Shown piece after piece: positions 49,119 to 57,144 of a DNA stretch of 64,000 nucleotides. A program made the translations under genes and the position numbers. The DNA comes from Escherichia whittamii (lineage in GTDB: Bacteria; Pseudomonadota; Gammaproteobacteria; Enterobacterales; Enterobacteriaceae). The stretch's first letter is position 1, and the number at the start of each line of letters is the position of its first letter. Location of the stretch: NCBI RefSeq assembly GCF_014836715.1, contig NZ_JACSQI010000003.1:375890-439889 (forward strand), read 5' to 3'. Below the pieces are notes generated by a model that searched no databases, was not told where the DNA came from, and was given only the letters and a program-made list of their open reading frames with translations.

Positions 49119-50279
49119 ATGGAAAGAGTCAGTATTACCGAGCGCCCGGACTGGCGCGAAAAAGCTCACGAATACGGTTTCAATTTTCATACCATGTACG
49201 GTGAGCCGTACTGGTGTGAAGATGCCTACTACAAACTGACCCTCGCCCAGGTTGAAAAACTCGAGGAAGTCACCGCCGAGCTGCACCAAATGTGCCTGAA
49301 AGTGGTGGAAAAAGTGATCGCCAGCGATGAGCTGATGACCAAATTCCGCATTCCAAAGCACACGTGGAGTTTTGTGCGTCAGTCATGGCTGACGCACCAG
49401 CCGTCGCTTTATTCGCGCCTTGATCTGGCGTGGGATGGCACTGGCGAACCTAAGCTTCTGGAAAATAACGCTGATACGCCAACGTCACTATACGAAGCAG
49501 CGTTCTTTCAGTGGATCTGGCTGGAAGATCAGCTTAACGCGGGCAACCTGCCGGAAGGCAGCGACCAGTTTAACAGTCTGCAAGAAAAGCTGATCGATCG
49601 CTTTGTCGAGCTGCGTGAACAGTATGGCTTCCAGTTGCTGCATCTCACCTGCTGTCGCGATACGGTGGAAGATCGCGGCACCATTCAGTATTTGCAGGAC
49701 TGCGCTACCGAAGCTGAAATCGCCACCGAGTTCCTCTACATCGACGATATCGGTTTAGGCGAAAAAGGCCAGTTTACGGATTTACAGGATCAGGTGATTG
49801 CCAACCTGTTCAAGCTGTATCCGTGGGAATTTATGCTGCGCGAAATGTTCTCCACCAAGCTGGAAGATGCTGGCGTACGCTGGCTGGAACCAGCGTGGAA
49901 GAGCATTATCTCCAACAAAGCGCTTCTGCCGCTGTTGTGGGAGATGTTTCCGAATCACCCTAACCTGCTGCCCGCTTATTTTGCGGAAGATGATCATCCG
50001 CAAATGGAAAAATATGTGGTTAAGCCGATCTTCTCACGTGAAGGCGCAAACGTGTCGATCATTGAGAACGGCAAAACCATTGAAGCGGCGGAAGGTCCAT
50101 ATGGCGAAGAAGGAATGATTGTTCAACAATTCCATCCGCTACCGAAGTTTGGCGACAGCTATATGCTGATTGGTAGTTGGCTGGTGAATGATCAACCTGC
50201 CGGAATTGGCATTCGTGAAGACCGCGCGTTAATCACTCAGGATATGTCACGCTTTTATCCGCATATTTTTGTAGAGTAA
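49119..50279 (+). CDS. ygiC: ATP-grasp protein YgiC, glutathionylspermidine-synthase-like
   Basis: This 386-residue ATP-grasp enzyme is similar to the synthetase domain of glutathionylspermidine synthase. The ATP-grasp signatures are [15 protein letters not shown] (phosphate-binding) and [15 protein letters not shown] (metal-binding). It probably forms a peptide-amine bond, but its substrate is unknown. The ygiBC pair is conserved next to tolC. A terminator follows, before the assT block. Confidence 0.93.
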   Translation: MERVSITERPDWREKAHEYGFNFHTMYGEPYWCEDAYYKLTLAQVEKLEEVTAELHQMCLKVVEKVIASDELMTKFRIPKHTWSFVRQSWLTHQPSLYSRLDLAWDGTGEPKLLENNADTPTSLYEAAFFQWIWLEDQLNAGNLPEGSDQFNSLQEKLIDRFVELREQYGFQLLHLTCCRDTVEDRGTIQYLQDCATEAEIATEFLYIDDIGLGEKGQFTDLQDQVIANLFKLYPWEFMLREMFSTKLEDAGVRWLEPAWKSIISNKALLPLLWEMFPNHPNLLPAYFAEDDHPQMEKYVVKPIFSREGANVSIIENGKTIEAAEGPYGEEGMIVQQFHPLPKFGDSYMLIGSWLVNDQPAGIGIREDRALITQDMSRFYPHIFVE

Positions 50280-50290
50280 TACTGTTCAAT

Positions 50291-50318
50291 ATTGCCCCGT
50301 TTACCGGGGCAATTTATT
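50291..50318 (+). terminator. Rho-independent terminator after ygiC
   Basis: ATTGCCCCG and CGGGGCAAT form a perfect 9-bp stem with a 5-base loop, followed by TTATT, 11 bp after the ygiC stop codon. Confidence 0.85.
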
Positions 50319-50762
50319 ATAACCCGCTATTTATAACCCTCATCAATATATAACCCCACACATCTCCAACCTTTATTTAACATTAATAACCAATTTAATA
50401 CTAAATTGTCATATGCAAGCGATATTGTAATTAAATTAACTAATAAAATCACATGGTAACATGTTGTTTTATAAGTTAATTTATAGTTCTCATCGCATCA
50501 AAAATAGATTTAATAATTAAAAAACAATGTTGCTGGGATCACACTACACAATATTGAATATTGTTATTGATATATTGCCCCCCTAGTATCGACTAAAAGA
50601 AAATATTTGTTACAGAGAAATACAAAAAATCTAAGACCAGTAAAAACATTTATAAAAATTATTATAAATGTATTTTCATTCATTAAATGAATTTATTAGC
50701 ACCATCTCAACAGTCGATATTCATCATTATTATATATTTGCGTTATATAAGGAGATATATCC
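50319..50762 (+). other. AT-rich leader of the assT operon with three inverted repeats
   Basis: No gene is seen in this 444-bp stretch, which is strongly AT-rich. Three perfect inverted repeats occur: CAATATT-G-AATATTG at 50549-50563, ACATTTATAA with TTATAAATGT at 50646-50671 (6-base gap), and ATTCATT-A-AATGAAT at 50678-50692. A ribosome site AAGGAG lies before the assT ATG. This suggests a complex promoter with H-NS and specific regulators. Confidence 0.6.
50528..50543 (+). promoter_or_regulatory. CRP-site candidate upstream of assT
   Basis: TGTTG-N6-TCACA matches 9 of 10 positions of the CRP core TGTGA-N6-TCACA. It lies about 220 bp before the assT start codon; the transcription start is unknown. 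The motif is seen; function is inference. Confidence 0.4.
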
Positions 50763-52559
50763 ATGTTTGATAAATATAGAAAAACTCTGGTAGCCGGAGC
50801 TGTGGCGATAACTCTGGGTTTGTCAGCATCGGGGGTGATGGCAGCAGGTTTTAAACCTGCGCCACCTGCCGGGCAACTCGGGGCAGTCATCGTTGATCCC
50901 TACGGCAATGCGCCTCTGACCGCTGTGGTTGATTTAGATAGCCATGTCATTTCTGACGTCAAAGTTACCGTCCACGGGAAAGGCGAAAAAGGCGTTGAAA
51001 TCAGCTATCACGTGGGTCAGGAGTCACTGAAAACTTACGATGGTGTACCGATTTTTGGTCTTTACCAGAAATTTGCTAACAAAGTGACCGTCGAGTGGAA
51101 AGAAAACGGCAAGGCCATGAAAGATGATTACGTGGTGCAGACTTCCGCCATCGTCAATAATTACATGGATAACCGCTCCATCTCCGATCTACAGCAAACC
51201 AAAGTTGTTAAAGTCGCGCCAGGTTTTGAAGACCGCCTCTATTTGGTTAATACCCATACCTTTACTGCGCAAGGTTCCGACCTCCACTGGCACGGTGAGA
51301 AAGATAAAAATGCCGGAATCCTTGATGCGGGTCCGGCAACCGGCGCACTGCCTTTTGATATCGCGCCCTTTACTTTCATTGTCGATACCGAAGGTGAATA
51401 CCGCTGGTGGCTGGATCAAGACACCTTCTACGATGGCCGTGACCGCAATATCAACAAACGTGGTTATCTGATGGGTATCCGCGAAACGCCACGCGGCACC
51501 TTTACCGCCGTACAAGGTCAGCACTGGTACGAGTTCGACATGATGGGTCAGGTGCTGGAAGATCATAAACTACCGCGCGGATTCGCTGACGCCACCCATG
51601 AATCCATTGAGACGCCAAATGGCACGGTTCTGTTGCGCGTAGGTAAGAGCAACTACCGTCGCGATGACGGCATACACGTCACCACCATTCGTGACCATAT
51701 CCTCGAAGTCGATAAATCAGGTCGCGTTGTCGATGTATGGGATCTGACGAAGATCCTCGATCCGAAACGTGATGCTCTGCTCGGTGCACTGGATGCAGGC
51801 GCAGTTTGCGTTAACGTTGACCTTGCTCACGCCGGACAGCAGGCAAAACTGGAACCAGATACACCGTTTGGCGACGCGCTGGGTGTAGGGCCAGGTCGTA
51901 ACTGGGCGCACGTCAACTCCATCGCCTATGACGCAAAAGATGACTCAATCATTCTCTCCTCTCGCCACCAGGGCGTTGTGAAAATTGGTCGTGATAAACA
52001 AGTGAAGTGGATCCTTGCGCCCTCTAAAGGCTGGGAAAAACCGCTGGCCAGCAAGCTGCTGAAACCGGTTGATGCTAACGGTAAACCTATTACTTGTAAC
52101 GAAAACGGTCTGTGTGAAAACTCGGACTTCGATTTTACCTACACCCAGCATACCGCATGGATTTCCAGTAAAGGTACGCTCACTATCTTTGATAATGGCG
52201 ACGGTCGCCATCTGGAACAGCCAGCCTTACCAACCATGAAATATTCCCGCTTTGTGGAATATAAGATTGATGAGAAGAAAGGCACCGTTCAGCAAGTTTG
52301 GGAATACGGTAAAGAACGTGGCTACGATTTCTATAGTCCAATTACCTCCATCATCGAATACCAGGCCGACCGCAACACCATGTTCGGTTTCGGCGGTTCC
52401 ATTCATCTGTTCGACGTCGGTCAGCCGACCGTCGGTAAGTTGAACGAAATCGACTACAAAACCAAAGAAGTGAAAGTAGAAATCGACGTGCTGTCTGATA
52501 AACCCAACCAGACTCACTATCGTGCGCTGTTAGTCCGTCCAGAGCAGATGTTTAAATAA
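50763..52559 (+). CDS. assT: Aryl-sulfate sulfotransferase AssT
   Basis: This 598-residue periplasmic enzyme moves sulfate from one phenolic sulfate ester to another phenol without PAPS. It has a signal peptide of about 27 residues (AITLGLSASGVMA). The catalytic histidine is His463 of the precursor, in YTQHTAWISS, equal to the sulfohistidine His436 of the mature protein. Two cysteines near PITCNENGLCENS form the disulfide made by DsbL. The operon assT-dsbL-dsbI lies between ygiC and ygiD as in uropathogenic strains; K-12 lacks it. Confidence 0.96.
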   Translation: MFDKYRKTLVAGAVAITLGLSASGVMAAGFKPAPPAGQLGAVIVDPYGNAPLTAVVDLDSHVISDVKVTVHGKGEKGVEISYHVGQESLKTYDGVPIFGLYQKFANKVTVEWKENGKAMKDDYVVQTSAIVNNYMDNRSISDLQQTKVVKVAPGFEDRLYLVNTHTFTAQGSDLHWHGEKDKNAGILDAGPATGALPFDIAPFTFIVDTEGEYRWWLDQDTFYDGRDRNINKRGYLMGIRETPRGTFTAVQGQHWYEFDMMGQVLEDHKLPRGFADATHESIETPNGTVLLRVGKSNYRRDDGIHVTTIRDHILEVDKSGRVVDVWDLTKILDPKRDALLGALDAGAVCVNVDLAHAGQQAKLEPDTPFGDALGVGPGRNWAHVNSIAYDAKDDSIILSSRHQGVVKIGRDKQVKWILAPSKGWEKPLASKLLKPVDANGKPITCNENGLCENSDFDFTYTQHTAWISSKGTLTIFDNGDGRHLEQPALPTMKYSRFVEYKIDEKKGTVQQVWEYGKERGYDFYSPITSIIEYQADRNTMFGFGGSIHLFDVGQPTVGKLNEIDYKTKEVKVEIDVLSDKPNQTHYRALLVRPEQMFK

Positions 52560-52577
52560 TTAGGAAGGGAATAAAAA

Positions 52578-53246
52578 ATGTCGAAATTAGGGATCTCATC
52601 ACTGTTTAAAAGCGTACTGCTTACTGCGGCTCTGGCGGTTTCCTTTACTGCTTCTGCATTTACCGAAGGCACGGATTATATGGTCCTGGAAAAACCTATT
52701 CCGAATGCCGACAAAACACTGATTAAGGTATTCAGCTACGCCTGCCCGTTCTGTTACAAGTACGATAAAGCGGTTACCGGTCCGGTATCTGAAAAAGTGA
52801 AAGATGTCGTTGCTTTCACGCCGTTCCACCTGGAAACCAAAGGTGAATACGGCAAGCAGGCAAGCGAAGTCTTTGCGGTTTTGATCAATAAAGATAAAGC
52901 CGCAGGTATTTCATTATTTGATGCTAACTCTCAGTTTAAGAAAGCCAAGTTTGCTTATTACGCGGCTTATCACGACAAAAAAGAACGCTGGTCTGACGGT
53001 AAAGATCCAGCTGCTTTTATCAAAACTGGCCTGGATGCCGCAAGTATGAGTCAGGCAGATTTTGAAGCTGCACTGAAAGAGCCAGCGGTACAGGAAACAC
53101 TGGAAAAATGGAAAGCCTCTTATGAAGTTGCCAAAATCCAGGGTGTTCCGGCCTATGTCGTTAATGGTAAGTATTTGATCTACACCAAGAGCATCAAATC
53201 CATCGACGCTATGGCAGATCTTATCCATGAGTTAGCCAGTAAATAA
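52578..53246 (+). CDS. dsbL: Thiol:disulfide interchange protein DsbL
   Basis: This 222-residue thioredoxin-fold oxidase is of the DsbA family with a signal peptide of about 27 residues. The active site is C56-P-F-C59 in YACPFCYKY, unlike CPHC of DsbA, and gives a very oxidising enzyme. The cis-Pro loop lies in [11 protein letters not shown]. It inserts the disulfide into AssT specifically and is itself reoxidised by DsbI. It starts 18 bp after assT with AGGAAGGG. Confidence 0.95.
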   Translation: MSKLGISSLFKSVLLTAALAVSFTASAFTEGTDYMVLEKPIPNADKTLIKVFSYACPFCYKYDKAVTGPVSEKVKDVVAFTPFHLETKGEYGKQASEVFAVLINKDKAAGISLFDANSQFKKAKFAYYAAYHDKKERWSDGKDPAAFIKTGLDAASMSQADFEAALKEPAVQETLEKWKASYEVAKIQGVPAYVVNGKYLIYTKSIKSIDAMADLIHELASK

Positions 53247-53260
53247 CAGGGAAACCAGCT

Positions 53261-53932
53261 ATGGGTATTAAGGGAATGTGGAAAGACCTTCGCACATCAC
53301 CAGTCGACACACTGGTCAGATGGCAGGAACAACGCTTTTTGTGGTTGTTAATGACCGTTGCGATGGGCGCGTTAATTATCCTGGCGCACTCTTTCTTCCA
53401 GATCTATCTCTACATGGCGCCCTGTGAGCAATGTGTATACATTCGCTACGCCATGTTTGTGATGGTTATTGGAGGATTGGTTGCGGCAATCAACCCGAAG
53501 AACATCGTCCTTAAGCTGATTGGCTGCGTGATGGCATTTTACGGCAGCATTATGGGACTGAAGTTTTCACTCAAACTGAACGATATCCACCATGCGGTAC
53601 ATAACCCGGATCCCGATTCACTGTTTGGCGTACAGGGTTGCTCTACCGATCCAACTTTCCCCTTTAACCTGCCGCTGGCACAGTGGGCGCCAAACTGGTT
53701 CAAACCGACCGGGGATTGCGGCTATGATGCACCAATCGTACCCGATGGTGTCACACTGAGTAGTATGCAGCAGTGGTTTGTGGAGATGTATCAGCAATCT
53801 GAAGGCTGGTATCTGCTACCGCCGTGGCACTTTATGAACATGGCTCAGGCCTGTATGTTGGCTTTTGGTCTTTGCTTGCTGCTGCTGCTGGTGATGAGCG
53901 GCGCATGGGGACTCAAGTTGCTGAAAAAGTAA
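53261..53932 (+). CDS. dsbI: DsbB-like quinone-linked oxidase DsbI
   Basis: This 223-residue inner-membrane protein has four helices and two periplasmic cysteine pairs. The CEQC pair in [11 protein letters not shown] is close to the second helix, and Cys residues in VQGCSTDP and TGDCGYD form the second pair. It transfers electrons from DsbL to quinones. It lies 14 bp after dsbL and is followed by a strong terminator. Confidence 0.95.
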   Translation: MGIKGMWKDLRTSPVDTLVRWQEQRFLWLLMTVAMGALIILAHSFFQIYLYMAPCEQCVYIRYAMFVMVIGGLVAAINPKNIVLKLIGCVMAFYGSIMGLKFSLKLNDIHHAVHNPDPDSLFGVQGCSTDPTFPFNLPLAQWAPNWFKPTGDCGYDAPIVPDGVTLSSMQQWFVEMYQQSEGWYLLPPWHFMNMAQACMLAFGLCLLLLLVMSGAWGLKLLKK

Positions 53933-53940
53933 GGTAATAC

Positions 53941-53970
53941 AAACCGAAGCCAGAAATTGGCTTCGGTTTT
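53941..53970. terminator. Terminator after dsbI
   Basis: AAACCGAAGCCA and TGGCTTCGGTTT form a 12-bp stem with a 5-base loop and end in TTTT. It also faces the ygiD 3' end and can work on both strands. Confidence 0.9.
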
Positions 53971-53979
53971 CTTCATCTA

Positions 53980-54768
53980 TTAACCTACCTGCACCGACAG
54001 CATACTTAAACTGCCCATTTCTATACCATCGACCGGAATGGTAATCGGTTCCTGACCATCCCATGCACCTAAGACATACAACAGTGGCAGATAGTGATCC
54101 GGCGTAGGGTTCGATAACGCGCCGCCTTCATGGTCGAGATAATTCACCAATGGATGCTGTTCTACCGGCCCTTGCCACGTCAGATTCGCTTTCACATATT
54201 CATTAAACGACGTCGCCCACGGATACGGTGAACTATCACCGTGCCACTTCACCGTACGCAGGTTATGCACCACGTTACCGCTGGCGACCAGCATTATCCC
54301 TTCATCTCGCAGCGCTGCCAGTTTACGCCCCATCTCAAAGTGCCAGGCGGTGGGTTTGGTGCTATCAATACTTAACTGCACCATTGGGATATCCGCTTGC
54401 GGATACATCTTAATCAGTACGCCCCACGAGCCGTGGTCAAAACCCCAGGCTTCTTTATCCAGCGTGACAGGTACTGGCGCTAACAACTCAACCAGCTGTT
54501 GTGCTAAAGCTGGTGAGCCAGGCGCCGGATAATGGGTGTCGTACAGCGCCTGCGGAAAGCCGCCAAAGTCATGAATCGTTGGTGGCGCTTCCATTGCAGT
54601 CACCCCCGTTCCCCGGGTAAACCAGTGAGCCGATACCACAACAATCGCTTTCGGACGTGGCAATGTCATCCCCAACTTCTGCCAGCTACGGGTATACAAA
54701 TTATCTTCCAGCACGTTCATCGGACTACCGTGACCTAAAAACAATGCTGGCATACGTGTTGAAGACAT
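53980..54768 (-). CDS. ygiD: 4,5-DOPA extradiol dioxygenase family protein YgiD
   Basis: This 262-residue protein belongs to the LigB-type extradiol dioxygenase family; K-12 YgiD cleaves DOPA. Metal-binding histidines lie in LFLGHGSPMN, VVSAHWFTRG and FDHGSWGV. Two starts are possible: ATG at 54768 with AAGGATATC seven bases before it, or ATG nine codons upstream at 54795 with GAGGATATC at the same distance. The first matches the usual family start. It is divergent from zupT. Confidence 0.93.
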   Translation of the reverse strand: MSSTRMPALFLGHGSPMNVLEDNLYTRSWQKLGMTLPRPKAIVVVSAHWFTRGTGVTAMEAPPTIHDFGGFPQALYDTHYPAPGSPALAQQLVELLAPVPVTLDKEAWGFDHGSWGVLIKMYPQADIPMVQLSIDSTKPTAWHFEMGRKLAALRDEGIMLVASGNVVHNLRTVKWHGDSSPYPWATSFNEYVKANLTWQGPVEQHPLVNYLDHEGGALSNPTPDHYLPLLYVLGAWDGQEPITIPVDGIEMGSLSMLSVQVG

Positions 54769-54910
54769 GATGATATCCTTAACTAAAGGTGTCATTTTGA
54801 TATCCTCACAATACGCTTGTTCGGCGGAGTAAGAACCCGGATAACCATGATGATGATCATCAGTTATTTTGACGATCCGCCTGAATGTGAAGATTTATAA
54901 GGAGTTGTCG

Positions 54911-55708
54911 ATGTCAGTACCCCTCATTCTGACCATACTGGCGGGGGCAGCCACGTTTATTGGCGCGTTTCTCGGCGTTCTCGGGCAAAAACCCTCGAAC
55001 CGACTGCTGGCATTTTCGCTGGGATTTGCGGCGGGGATCATGTTGCTTATCTCATTGATGGAGATGCTTCCTGCCGCTTTAGCCGCCGAAGGGATGTCGC
55101 CTGTGCTGGGCTACGGGATGTCGCCTGTGCTGGGCTACGGGATGTTTATCTTTGGTCTGCTGGGCTATTTTGGCCTGGACCACATGTTGCCACATGCCCA
55201 CCCGCAGGATTTAATGCAAAAATCAGTGCAACCGCTACCCAAATCGATCAAGCGCACTGCTATTCTGCTCACTCTTGGAATCAGTCTGCATAACTTCCCG
55301 GAAGGGATAGCGACCTTTGTCACGGCGAGCAGCAACCTGGAACTGGGCTTTGGCATCGCGCTGGCCGTGGCGTTGCACAATATTCCTGAAGGTCTTGCGG
55401 TTGCGGGGCCGGTTTACGCGGCAACAGGGTCGAAACGCACCGCAATTCTGTGGGCGGGGATTTCCGGGCTGGCGGAAATTCTTGGCGGCGTTCTGGCGTG
55501 GTTAATCCTTGGTAGCATGATTTCCCCGGTGGTCATGGCGGCAATCATGGCGGCGGTTGCAGGAATTATGGTGGCGCTCTCCGTAGACGAATTAATGCCG
55601 CTCGCCAAAGAGATTGATCCCAATAATAATCCCAGCTATGGCGTGCTGTGTGGGATGTCAGTAATGGGATTTAGTTTAGTGTTGCTACAAACGGCAGGAA
55701 TTGGTTAA
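54911..55708 (+). CDS. zupT: Zinc transporter ZupT with an 8-residue in-frame insertion
   Basis: This 265-residue ZIP-family metal importer carries zinc and also iron and manganese. It has eight predicted helices with metal-binding motifs HNFPEGIA and HNIPEGLA. K-12 ZupT has 257 residues as I recall; here the segment GMSPVLGY is repeated in tandem just before helix 3, giving 8 extra residues. The ATG at 54911 has AAGGAG before it. The extra loop residues lie between the second and third helices and probably do not abolish transport. Confidence 0.94.
   Translation: MSVPLILTILAGAATFIGAFLGVLGQKPSNRLLAFSLGFAAGIMLLISLMEMLPAALAAEGMSPVLGYGMSPVLGYGMFIFGLLGYFGLDHMLPHAHPQDLMQKSVQPLPKSIKRTAILLTLGISLHNFPEGIATFVTASSNLELGFGIALAVALHNIPEGLAVAGPVYAATGSKRTAILWAGISGLAEILGGVLAWLILGSMISPVVMAAIMAAVAGIMVALSVDELMPLAKEIDPNNNPSYGVLCGMSVMGFSLVLLQTAGIG
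55091..55138 (+). repeat. In-frame 24-bp tandem duplication inside zupT
   Basis: Two exact 24-bp copies (55091-55114 and 55115-55138), each encoding GMSPVLGY, are followed by a partial third copy, GGGATG. The reading frame is preserved. This is a slipped-strand or recombination duplication that could expand and contract between strains. Confidence 0.95.
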
Positions 55709-55764
55709 AAATACCTCAGATGTTGTCCAGCACATGGACAACATCTACAAGCGTCACAGAAGCA

Positions 55765-55935
55765 CTACTCCAGCTTTTCTGCCGTCTCTTCTCTCGCACT
55801 GTTTAAGTATTTGTTCCGCGCTTCAAGCAGTGCATCTCTGTCCTGGCGAAACGCCCGACAATAACGTTTCAAATGCAGGAAATACCCCACCACAACCAGA
55901 GCAATCAATACAATCCAGTACCAGGAGATAAACAT
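55765..55935 (-). CDS. Small single-span membrane protein, 56 residues
   Basis: The minus-strand frame from ATG at 55935 to TAG at 55765 encodes 56 residues. The N-terminal membrane helix (FISWYWIVLIALVVVGYFL) is followed by a basic and then charged amphipathic tail, RYCRAFRQDRDALLEARNKY, ending EETAEKLE. AAGGG lies 8 bases before the ATG. Positive charges after the helix place the tail in the cytoplasm. I do not recognise it by name. It is oriented against zupT, and was too short for routine gene calling. Confidence 0.7.
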   Translation of the reverse strand: MFISWYWIVLIALVVVGYFLHLKRYCRAFRQDRDALLEARNKYLNSAREETAEKLE

Positions 55936-56495
55936 CCTTTTTACCCTTAATATTTAACAATATCAAACATTTGTCGCATAAATTTCACATATCCACTTTC
56001 GAATATATTCATATAGTCGCATAATAGAGAAACAATTATATGATTTCGATCATGCTTCATGAACAGAAAAATATCATCCACTGCTTAAAAAACAACCAAC
56101 GCATTAAAGAATTTATAATATCTTCAACTTGATTCATCTGGTTATTATATAGGCTTCACTGTTACAGTTTCATGTAACTCAGATAATTAAAATATGTTAT
56201 TAGTATTTAGAATATAAATACCATTATCAAAAAGCACACATCGCCTAACTACGAAACTTATTCAATTTATTTTTTCAAAATAGCATTCATACCATAAATC
56301 AATTGGATTGTTTTTATTCATTTTACATCAAATACATTGTTTTTATTTATACTTTAAGTTTTGCTTAAAATTCATTTAAAAAAATATAACGAGATTTACA
56401 TTTAGCCCTGCGATAGTATTTCTCAGGAATTAAAATTGAATTCGAAACAATATCCCCCCTTATTTAATACTCCCTATTTATAAAGGACTATAGTC
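55936..56495. other. AT-rich 560-bp region upstream of the fimbrial operon
   Basis: No convincing gene is seen. The region is very AT-rich, as is usual for acquired fimbrial promoters silenced by H-NS. It contains a 12-bp direct repeat ATTGTTTTTATT at 56307-56318 and 56336-56347 (29-bp period), and an inverted repeat GTTAC/GTAAC at 56161-56178. The fimbrial promoter should lie in its last part; AAAGGA precedes the first start codon. Confidence 0.55.
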
Positions 56496-57059
56496 ATGTT
56501 AAAAAAAAACCTCCTGTCTGCATTCACTGCCACGGTAATTTCCGGTGTTGCTTTTAACGCCCTTGCTGATGACCCAAACCAGGGTTCAGGTAAAATTACT
56601 TTTAAAGGTGAAGTTATCGATGCTCCATGTTCAATCGCTCCTGGTGATGAAGATCAAACCATCAACCTCGGTGAAGTTTCCAAAACTGTACTAAATAGTG
56701 GACAAAAATCTCTGCCGGTAGATGTCACCATTCATCTGCAGGACTGCATTTTGTCTGATGGCACAAATACCGTCGATAAAGTTAAAATTACCTTCAGCTC
56801 CGCCAGCGTTGACATAACCGATCCCAGCCTGCTGAAAAACACTCTTGAAGGCAACATTGGTAGTGCGACTGGTGTAGGTGTTCGCCTAGTGAAAACTGAC
56901 AATACCAGTGTAACGCTGGGAACACCAATCACAATGAACTTCCCAACGACCAATGCTTACCAGGAACTGAATTTCAAAGCGCGTATGGAATCCCTGGCTA
57001 AAAATGCAACATCAGGTAACGTCCAGGCACAGACAAACTACGTTCTCAATTATAAATAA
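56496..57059 (+). CDS. ygiL: Fimbrial major subunit, YgiL-like
   Basis: This 187-residue pilin has a signal peptide with cleavage after ALA near residue 24. Two cysteines (APCSI and LQDCIL) form the pilin disulfide, and the C-terminal strand NYVLNYK carries the penultimate-tyrosine pattern recognised by the chaperone. It is the first gene of a complete chaperone-usher operon. The sequence is only moderately similar to K-12 YgiL as I remember it, so the name is by family and context. The operon lies between zupT and ribB. Confidence 0.85.
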   Translation: MLKKNLLSAFTATVISGVAFNALADDPNQGSGKITFKGEVIDAPCSIAPGDEDQTINLGEVSKTVLNSGQKSLPVDVTIHLQDCILSDGTNTVDKVKITFSSASVDITDPSLLKNTLEGNIGSATGVGVRLVKTDNTSVTLGTPITMNFPTTNAYQELNFKARMESLAKNATSGNVQAQTNYVLNYK

Positions 57060-57094
57060 TCGCCAGTTGATTCAAACACGACGCCAGTAAATGA

Positions 57095-57122
57095 AGCCGA
57101 TGAAGTTTCATCGGCTGTTTGG
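57095..57122 (+). terminator. Attenuator-type hairpin between pilin and usher
   Basis: AGCCGATGAA and TTCATCGGCT form a perfect 10-bp stem with a 2-base loop, followed by GTTTGG and then TTTTTT. Such hairpins after the major pilin lower usher expression and stabilise pilin mRNA in many fimbrial operons. Confidence 0.7.
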
Positions 57123-57144
57123 ACTTTTTTAAAAATGGATTTTT

